A DNA stretch of 6,494 nt from Nitrospira lenta. GTDB taxonomy: Bacteria; Nitrospirota; Nitrospiria; Nitrospirales; Nitrospiraceae. Both the position numbers and the translations under genes were made by a program. Under the pieces are notes generated by a model. That model had not been told where the DNA came from. It saw only the letters and a program-made list of their open reading frames with translations, and searched no databases. The stretch lies in contig CAMDRK010000154.1 of assembly GCA_945906715.1 (NCBI GenBank), positions 1-6,494 on the forward strand, read 5' to 3'. This document shows positions 1 to 4,961 of the stretch, in pieces (the first letter of the stretch is position 1; every line of letters begins with the position of its first letter).

Positions 1-471
1 TCTCGTCAATGAGATCCCCGTCGCACCAGCTAACGCTTTTCTGGTTTTATCCATGGTCTCTATCTCATACAGTTCTTTCAGCTTAAACTTCTCAATCACA
101 GAATCAGCCATTACCCGCGATTTTAAGATTGCCAAGAGCATATCTGTCGGTGTTGCAGGAGCCCCTGGAAGGGAAATGCCCATGCTCTGGGCGGCATTCT
201 CGACTCCTCCTGCAGCTTTCGCCAGGATACTGGACAGCCCCCCTCCCATTCCCGAGTCAATCTGAGGCGCCAGCGTTACGGTGGATTCATAGCTTTTCGG
301 CAATACGAACACGGTGATGGATCCGGCAAGTATCATGGCGCCAAGCGTGACTATGGCAATAGGAATTTTGCGGCGTAGAATAATCCGCCAATATTGCAGG
401 ATGATATCGGGCGCGCCGTCCCCACTGTCCGGCAGAGACTCCGAATGATTCGCGGGCACAATCTGGCTCAT
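1..471 (-). CDS. Wzz/GumC-type chain-length determinant protein (N-terminal 157 residues, partial)
   Basis: Inner-membrane polysaccharide co-polymerase that sets polymer length in Wzy-dependent synthesis. The visible part starts MSQIVPANHS and runs off the left edge without a stop. Residues about 22-35 (DIILQYWRIILRRK) are the cytoplasmic juxtamembrane stretch typical of the Wzz domain. A transmembrane helix follows at about 36-57, then LPKSYESTVTLAPQ, the usual start of the periplasmic domain just after TM1. A Gly/Ala-rich segment (about 73-107) precedes a likely helical region (TDMLLAILKSRVMADSVIEKF), which matches the family pattern of a conserved 'LxSRxVxxxVIxxFxL' segment. The start was chosen because an SD-like GGGAG (483-487) lies 11 bases upstream and the preceding gene ends 49 bases away, so the two are probably co-transcribed. 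The C-terminal half, including TM2 and any fused tyrosine-kinase domain, lies outside the window, so the subclass cannot be decided. Family call is firm; exact subtype is open. Confidence 0.88.
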   Translation of the reverse strand, partial: MSQIVPANHSESLPDSGDGAPDIILQYWRIILRRKIPIAIVTLGAMILAGSITVFVLPKSYESTVTLAPQIDSGMGGGLSSILAKAAGGVENAAQSMGISLPGAPATPTDMLLAILKSRVMADSVIEKFKLKELYEIETMDKTRKALAGATGISLTR

Positions 472-482
472 AGCATTACCGT

Positions 483-487
483 CTCCC
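483..487 (-). promoter_or_regulatory. Weak ribosome-binding site for the Wzz-type gene
   Basis: The minus strand reads GGGAG here, 11 bases before the ATG at 471. The spacing is a little long. An ATG at 476 begins a three-codon reading frame (ATG CTA TGA) that overlaps the real start and cannot encode the protein. No promoter is seen in the 49-base gap, which fits co-transcription with the Wza-type gene. Confidence 0.45.
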
Positions 488-520
488 GCAACGCATGTGT
501 CAGGTGAAGCAGAGGCGGAC

Positions 521-2878
521 CTACCTTCTTGAAATAATGGCCAGGGAGGCGCCGAAGACCCCGAGACCGGAAACGATGGAGGCGATCGACGTCCATAGCT
601 GCAAGGGTTTCGTCTTCGGCTCAATCTTTTCGGGAACGATGATCGTATCGCCGACGTTGATGGCCTTGATTTTTACGTAATCCGCGTCGGCCAACCCATT
701 CGCTCGTACGACGTAGGTTCCGTGTTCACTCGCCGTGTCAATCATGCCGCCGGCGGCACGGATATAATCCTCGATATCATAATCATTGCGGTGCAGGATG
801 CTCGTCGAGTTTCGCACTGCTCCGATAATCGTCACCGTCTTGGGCTGGGTAGGAATCATAATTTGGTCTGATTCTTCCAGCAGGACGTCATCCGGACTAT
901 TTTCAAGCGTCTCGATCGATTCGACGTCCAAGACCACACGCCCGTGCTGAACTCGTGAGACGAGTTGATCCAGCGCCGCCATTTGAAGCTGGAGCGCCTG
1001 CGCATCCGAAGCCCCCTGAGCCATCCCTGCCGCTCCTGCTACCGCAACGGTCCCGGCGCTGATCGCAGCGGCTTCGACGGTTAACCGATGTTTTTGCAGT
1101 GTAACAAATTTTTCGGTCTCGGCTTGCTGGCGATGCTTAACCGATTCCCGAACGAGCTGCAAACCGCGAGGAAACGCCAACGCCGTGAACCCTCCCGCCC
1201 GTTTCAAGACGGACGACAACCGTTCTCCTGTATCCAGCGTATAGATTCCTGCTCGTTTGATTTCCCCGGTCAGATGAACAAGACGCGCCTTGCGCACCTG
1301 ACTCGCGACGACGACCTTGTCCAATCGGCGCAATTCGACGTTCCCTTCCTTCCCGCGCATCAACTCTGTGATGTTAAAGGGATAGACCGCTGTCTCATAT
1401 GTCAGGGGGTCGGTCCTCACCAATTCAGCCTTCTCCAAATACGAATCCGTAAGCAGCTGGTCATCAAGAAGATCCAGCAGCTTCATGCCGGGCCTGAGAT
1501 CGTAGACCCCTGCTGTACGAACCGCCCCGGTGAGTGTCACAGCATTGTCGATTTGAAGGGGAACGGAGGCGATGCGAACAAAATCTCCATCGATGATCGA
1601 CTGGGAATGTGCGGTGGATAACTCTTGAGACGTTCCATTGGAGTTCGCTTCGAGATTGATGTCAATAATGACCCGTTTCTGCCCTGCCTCGACGCGGAAA
1701 ATCTGGCAGCGACGCCGATCAGCCGACGGGGCCAGCCCTCCGGCCAATTCAAGCAACTCCGGCAGGGTCGTGCGATCTTTCAATTCATAGATCGCTTGCC
1801 GTCTGACCGGTCCCCCGATTGCCGCAACCGGACCGATCGGTGTGACAAATATCGTATCGCCTGACTGCAGGGAAATGTCCTGGCTGCGGTCTCCCCGTAG
1901 GAGAAATTGATAGAAGTCCAGGTCGGCCGCGAGCTTATTACCTCTCATGACTTGAATATGACGGAGCGAACCGGACTTCGCCGGGCCACAGGCGGCATAG
2001 AGCGCGTGGGATGCCGTTGCCAGGGCGCTCAGTTCGTAGGCGCCGGGACGTACCACTTCTCCCACGACAAACACCTTGATGCTTCTGAGCCTTCCCATCG
2101 ACACGTGAAGATCGAATCGTTTCAGCAAGCTGCTCAGCTTGCCATGGAGAATCTGGTTGACCTTGGAAAAGGTGACTCCTGCCACAGGGATGGAGCCGAG
2201 TTGAGGGATGAATATCGTCCCATCTCGTTCGACCGTGCTGACATGACTCTGATTGAAGCTCGGATCCGGCACATTCCAAATATGAACGGCCAACGAATCC
2301 TCAGGCCCCAGCACGTACTCCGGGCCGATCGGCGTATCCATGACTTGTGGAAACCCGGAAAAGCTTACATCGAAAAAATTGTATCCGAACTGTTTCAACT
2401 GATTGGTCGTGCTTTGGAGGAGAAAGGATCGAGAGAACGAGTCCTCGATGGACAGTTGTCCTATTGCCTCGACCTGGTTTGACCTTACCGCACCGATGTT
2501 ACCTTGACTCTCGTCTTGTTGACCTTGAACGAGTGGGCTGAGCAGGCCGGAGCTCTTGGAGATTGTCAAACCGGTTGACGAGCCAGCGCCGATCGTAGGA
2601 GCCATGGAGGGATCTATGGCCAACCCTCCTGATTGTGGCTGTGCAGGACAGGGAGCCTGTAAAGGCAGGATCGGGCGAAGCCCCTCCTGAGCTGCGTTGA
2701 CTTGCTGCATCGGCGACGACCCGGACTGACCGGTAGGCGATTGTCCGAACGGCACAGGAGTAGCTCCTGGCGCCGGCCTCATCATCGTCTGTGCGAGTAC
2801 TGTCGGCGGAGCTAGGGTCGCACAGATCAGCATCCATGCCACGATCTGCGTCAATCGCCACGATGTCATCGACTTCAT
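521..2878 (-). CDS. Long Wza-type polysaccharide export protein with multiple SLBB domains (785 aa)
   Basis: Periplasmic/outer-membrane translocon component that exports capsule or exopolysaccharide, working with the Wzz-type protein encoded next. Residues 1-29 form a signal peptide with a signal-peptidase-I-like VLA|Q site; there is no valid lipobox. Residues 30-130 are a Pro/Gln/Ser/Gly-rich linker. The polysaccharide-export domain spans about 184-264 (GPEYVLGPEDSLAVHIW, VERDGTIFIPQLG). SLBB-like repeats begin near 271 (VVGEVVRPGAYEL), 353 (AIGGPVRRQAIYEL), 448 (TLTGAVRTAGVYDL), 535 (HLTGEIKRAGIYTL) and 683 (TIIGAVRNSTSIL). The fourth is followed by an Ala-rich, probably coiled-coil insertion (about 575-650), which I recall as typical of the long members of this family. 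A hydrophobic helix (about 761-782) ends the protein. At 785 residues it is about twice E. coli Wza (379). The ATG at 2878 has an AGGAG six bases upstream, better than Met4. It likely leads a transcript continuing into the Wzz-type gene. Confidence 0.92.
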   Translation of the reverse strand: MKSMTSWRLTQIVAWMLICATLAPPTVLAQTMMRPAPGATPVPFGQSPTGQSGSSPMQQVNAAQEGLRPILPLQAPCPAQPQSGGLAIDPSMAPTIGAGSSTGLTISKSSGLLSPLVQGQQDESQGNIGAVRSNQVEAIGQLSIEDSFSRSFLLQSTTNQLKQFGYNFFDVSFSGFPQVMDTPIGPEYVLGPEDSLAVHIWNVPDPSFNQSHVSTVERDGTIFIPQLGSIPVAGVTFSKVNQILHGKLSSLLKRFDLHVSMGRLRSIKVFVVGEVVRPGAYELSALATASHALYAACGPAKSGSLRHIQVMRGNKLAADLDFYQFLLRGDRSQDISLQSGDTIFVTPIGPVAAIGGPVRRQAIYELKDRTTLPELLELAGGLAPSADRRRCQIFRVEAGQKRVIIDINLEANSNGTSQELSTAHSQSIIDGDFVRIASVPLQIDNAVTLTGAVRTAGVYDLRPGMKLLDLLDDQLLTDSYLEKAELVRTDPLTYETAVYPFNITELMRGKEGNVELRRLDKVVVASQVRKARLVHLTGEIKRAGIYTLDTGERLSSVLKRAGGFTALAFPRGLQLVRESVKHRQQAETEKFVTLQKHRLTVEAAAISAGTVAVAGAAGMAQGASDAQALQLQMAALDQLVSRVQHGRVVLDVESIETLENSPDDVLLEESDQIMIPTQPKTVTIIGAVRNSTSILHRNDYDIEDYIRAAGGMIDTASEHGTYVVRANGLADADYVKIKAINVGDTIIVPEKIEPKTKPLQLWTSIASIVSGLGVFGASLAIISRR

Positions 2879-2884
2879 GCCGTT

Positions 2885-2889
2885 CTCCT
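2885..2889 (-). promoter_or_regulatory. Shine-Dalgarno site of the Wza-type gene
   Basis: The minus strand reads AGGAG, with six bases (AACGGC) before the ATG at 2878. This near-ideal spacing fixes the start codon and is the clearest ribosome-binding site in the window. Confidence 0.8.
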
Positions 2890-2916
2890 GACTGTGTCTT
2901 TGATAGTAACTACCAC

Positions 2917-2972
2917 AGGGGTTCAGGCTGAAGGCTGAAGGAAGAAACTTAACCCCTAAAAGCCTTCAGCCT
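2917..2972 (-). promoter_or_regulatory. Interlocking inverted repeats in the leader of the Wza-type gene (possible pseudoknot)
   Basis: Two perfect inverted repeats cross each other. AGGCTGAAGGCT (2925-2936) is complementary to AGCCTTCAGCCT (2961-2972), giving a 12-bp stem with a 24-base loop. AGGGGTT (2917-2923) is complementary to AACCCCT (2951-2957), which lies inside that loop, giving a 7-bp stem. In minus-strand RNA these could form a pseudoknot or two alternative hairpins. The one-base link between the stems makes a simple coaxial pseudoknot strained, so switching is at least as likely. No T-run follows on either strand, so it is not an intrinsic terminator. The left arm also holds a tandem GGCTGAA pair (2926-2939). 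It sits 27 bases upstream of the Shine-Dalgarno site. The sequence relations are certain; a function is inference. Confidence 0.5.
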
Positions 2973-2988
2973 ATCCACCTGAGAAGTA

Positions 2989-3017
2989 AACCTATTCCAT
3001 GATCTAAAATGCGTCAA
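2989..3017 (-). promoter_or_regulatory. Candidate sigma70-type promoter for the Wza-type gene
   Basis: The minus strand reads TTGACG (3017-3012), five of six matches to the -35 consensus, then 17 bases, then TAGGTT (2994-2989), which keeps the TA...T of a -10 box. Transcription would start near 2982, about 10 bases before the interlocking inverted repeats, giving a leader of about 100 bases. The -10 match is weak, and the gene may instead be read from further upstream. Confidence 0.35.
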
Positions 3018-3036
3018 GCAGAACGCGATTTTCTGC
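3018..3036. repeat. Short dyad abutting the candidate -35 box
   Basis: GCAGAA (3018-3023) and TTCTGC (3031-3036) form a perfect 6-bp inverted repeat around seven bases. It lies directly against the candidate -35 hexamer at 3012-3017, a position suited to an operator, or it may be a small hairpin at the end of repeat element 1. A dyad of this length can arise by chance. Confidence 0.3.
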
Positions 3037-3038
3037 GC

Positions 3039-3155
3039 GTCTATCTGGTCTGTCTCGTCTGTCTGGTCTGTTCGGTCTGTCTCGTTTATTTTGTTGAATC
3101 AGATAGACCAAATAACTAGACAGACCAGACAGACCGAACAGACCAGACAGACCAG
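3039..3155. repeat. Repeat element 1: 9-bp tandem units in inverted arms around a unique core
   Basis: The plus strand carries five 9-bp units in the left arm (3039-3083: GTCTATCTG, GTCTGTCTC, GTCTGTCTG, GTCTGTTCG, GTCTGTCTC). A core follows (3084-3116), then four complementary units plus a trailing CAG in the right arm (3117-3155: TAGACAGAC, CAGACAGAC, CGAACAGAC, CAGACAGAC). The core extends the pairing: TTATTTTG near 3087 can pair with CCAAATAA near 3108-3115. The whole can fold into an imperfect stem of about 45 bp in DNA or in RNA of either strand. On the minus strand it starts one base after the stop codon of the Wzi-like gene. It has no T-tract and no spacers of CRISPR type. It shares inner arm and core with element 2 (4808-4959), 42 of 47 positions being identical. 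Confidence 0.85.
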
Positions 3156-3156
3156 C

Positions 3157-4857
3157 CTAGAACTCCATGTCAACTGCTGTCCAAAGCAAGTGGTTGGTGG
3201 CTGTCACTCCCGAGGCAAACTGTTCGGTATAGGGAGTGAGGTCGGAGATTTGTCCTGGGTTCTTCAAACTCTGGCGCGTATACCCAAGACTCACTTGCAT
3301 CCGGGTTGACACCCAATAGGTCAAATCGACGGAACTTTCCTGTTTTCGTTCGTGGACCGGAAGCCCGCGCGCGCGCTCTTGATGGTTGAAACTGTAGGCT
3401 ACTTGAAGTTTATCCGTCAGATATCGTGTGGTGCGAATATAAATGTCGATCGCGTCGGTGCCCATCGCATGTCCGAGCGGAAATCCATTCTGTCGCATGC
3501 CGCTGGTAAACTGGCTGTTGTTGTACCAGACGCCCATACCAGTAGTGCCTATTTTGCGGCGTGTATAGTCAGTGTCTGCATACTCGATCCGGAAATCCTG
3601 GGTATCGCCTTTGAAGAGCTGCGGGATATAGATGCCGGCGAGAAAAGCCGCCCGGCTGGGAATGGGGATTTTGCTCCATTTGTCTTCTGATCCGAGCTCA
3701 CCATAGATCTGCATCCCTGCAGGGAAAGGAACCAGATAGGGAATACGAGGAATTCGCGCCCGGAAATCGATCATCGATTGTTCGTTACAGTCTTGCGTGG
3801 CCGTTTGGTTGGGAGGATTTTTGTAGCAGTCGACAACTGTGCGGGGAAAGGATTGGCCCCGTCCCTGACCGCCGAACTGGGTCAGTCGAGTCAGACCGAT
3901 CTCCAGCCAGGAGGTCGGCAGATAGTTGATGCGCAAGCCGAAGATCTTAGCATGAGAAAAGTCCCGGTCCTCTTCTAACTGGGCTAGAAAGGAATTCACT
4001 TTCCACTTTCCCAAGTCTCGGAACACCCAAGGCAGGTAAAAAGCTTCGTCGCTTCCCAGCTTGATCATGTCGAGAGGAAACGCATGATTGGTCAACAATA
4101 AAGATCCGTGATAGCCCGGGCCCCACCACTGCGTGCCTCGCCCTACTTCCAAGGCAATGTTTCGAAAACTGAGCTTCAGGCTCGCTTCCCGCAAGTAGGC
4201 ATTGCGATCGTTGAGCGAGGTAAGGGGGCCGACCGTAGGCCCCTCACTGAGCAGGTTCCGACTACTGATGAATTTGGGCTGAACGACCACCGCTGCCCAG
4301 TCTCCCACCTCAAGCCACCCACGCACGTCCGTCTGATTCTGCACGCCGTTCGCATAATATTCTCCCCCGCGGTTCTCGCGGAACCGGACGGTCTGTCCCC
4401 CTCCCACAAAGGAGGCATCGACTTCGGACTGCACTCGAGCGCCGTAGCGGATGGATCCCGTTCGCTCTTTTTCACTTCCTTCGATCACTCCCTGCATAAT
4501 CAATTCAGGGCGAAACTCAGCCATCAGCTGTGCAAGAAGCGGCTCGGCAATGGCTTCTCGCCCATCGACCTTGATCTCATCGGCTCTGATCCGTTCAATC
4601 GCCTGCGCCACGTATTTGGCCGCTTCTTTGCGGCTGTAGGGCTTGGTGACGACCATGGCATCGTCGATAATTCCCAGCGCCGTCAATCGCTCAATGGCTG
4701 AATAGGCCCAGTGTTGCAGGGGGAGGTTGACGGACGCCTGAGCGAGTCCGGCAAACAACAGCGCCGCCATGACCATGGCAGCGATGCTGCTGACTCGAAG
4801 AATTCTCGTCTCACGTCTGTCTGGTCTGTTCGGTCTATCTCGTTTGTTTAGTTGCAT
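3157..4857 (-). CDS. Wzi-family outer-membrane beta-barrel capsule assembly protein (566 aa)
   Basis: Predicted outer-membrane barrel that, in the family, helps attach or assemble capsular polysaccharide at the surface. The signal peptide core is about residues 22-41 (SSIAAMVMAALLFAGLAQA|S). A small helical region follows (about 43-95: LPLQHWAYSAIERLTALGIID ... KPYSRKEAAKYV), as usual before the barrel in Wzi-family proteins. The family hallmark GRGTQWWGPGYHGSLLLTN lies at 239-257. Alternating strands continue to the C-terminal Phe (WTAVDMEF), the usual outer-membrane barrel ending. Two cysteines (344, 357) could form a loop disulfide. The start is uncertain: the ATG at 4857 lies in repeat element 2, has no clear Shine-Dalgarno site, and makes residues 3-18 repeat-derived (DRPNRPDRR). 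Met28 or Met30 would leave a signal peptide without a basic n-region, so the ATG at 4857 is preferred. Family call is good; substrate unknown. Confidence 0.85.
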   Translation of the reverse strand: MQLNKRDRPNRPDRRETRILRVSSIAAMVMAALLFAGLAQASVNLPLQHWAYSAIERLTALGIIDDAMVVTKPYSRKEAAKYVAQAIERIRADEIKVDGREAIAEPLLAQLMAEFRPELIMQGVIEGSEKERTGSIRYGARVQSEVDASFVGGGQTVRFRENRGGEYYANGVQNQTDVRGWLEVGDWAAVVVQPKFISSRNLLSEGPTVGPLTSLNDRNAYLREASLKLSFRNIALEVGRGTQWWGPGYHGSLLLTNHAFPLDMIKLGSDEAFYLPWVFRDLGKWKVNSFLAQLEEDRDFSHAKIFGLRINYLPTSWLEIGLTRLTQFGGQGRGQSFPRTVVDCYKNPPNQTATQDCNEQSMIDFRARIPRIPYLVPFPAGMQIYGELGSEDKWSKIPIPSRAAFLAGIYIPQLFKGDTQDFRIEYADTDYTRRKIGTTGMGVWYNNSQFTSGMRQNGFPLGHAMGTDAIDIYIRTTRYLTDKLQVAYSFNHQERARGLPVHERKQESSVDLTYWVSTRMQVSLGYTRQSLKNPGQISDLTPYTEQFASGVTATNHLLWTAVDMEF

Positions 4858-4959
4858 TAGACTAACCGAATAGACCGAATAGACCAGATAGACCAGACAG
4901 ACGAGACAGACGAGACAGACCAGACAGACCAGACAGACTAGATGGACCAGATAGACCAG
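4808..4959. repeat. Repeat element 2: 9-bp tandem units in inverted arms, overlapping the start of the Wzi-like gene
   Basis: The left arm has three clear 9-bp units (4815-4841: GTCTGTCTG, GTCTGTTCG, GTCTATCTC), with a degenerate piece at 4808-4814. A core follows (4842-4870). The right arm has about ten units in strict 9-base register (4871-4959: TAGACCGAA, TAGACCAGA twice, CAGACGAGA twice, CAGACCAGA twice, CAGACTAGA, TGGACCAGA, TAGACCAG). Positions 4815-4861 match 3057-3103 of element 1 at 42 of 47 bases, including the non-repetitive core, so the two are copies of one element in the same orientation. On the minus strand it starts two bases after the stop of the phosphoglycosyl transferase gene and ends inside the Wzi-like coding region. 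The right arm is three times longer than the left, as expected if unit number changes by slippage. Confidence 0.85.
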
Positions 4960-4961
4960 TG

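Noticed and set aside
468..476. ATG at 476 as start of the Wzz-type gene or a regulatory leader peptide
   Set aside because: It is out of frame with the gene and stops after two codons (ATG CTA TGA). With only three codons there is no evidence of a functional leader.
3039..3155. CRISPR array
   Set aside because: The units are 9 bp and directly contiguous, with no unique spacers of constant length, no 25-40 bp repeats and no cas genes.
3039..3155. Intrinsic transcription terminator
   Set aside because: Although it folds into a long stem, the stem is not a short GC-rich hairpin and is not followed by a T-run on either strand. The same applies to element 2 and to the 12-bp stem at 2925-2972.
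3091..3309. Plus-strand frame starting in repeat element 1 (LNQIDQITRQTRQTEQTRQT...)
   Set aside because: Its start is the 9-bp repeat read as RQT tripeptides, and the rest is antisense to the Wzi-like gene. It has a non-ATG start and no ribosome site.
4108..4701. Plus-strand reading frame of 197 codons opposite the Wzi-like gene
   Set aside because: It lies wholly antisense to a gene with clear family motifs, its translation has no recognisable domain, and no ribosome site or neighbouring plus-strand gene supports it. The same holds for the plus-strand frames at 1907-2482 and 1088-1621 opposite the Wza-type gene.
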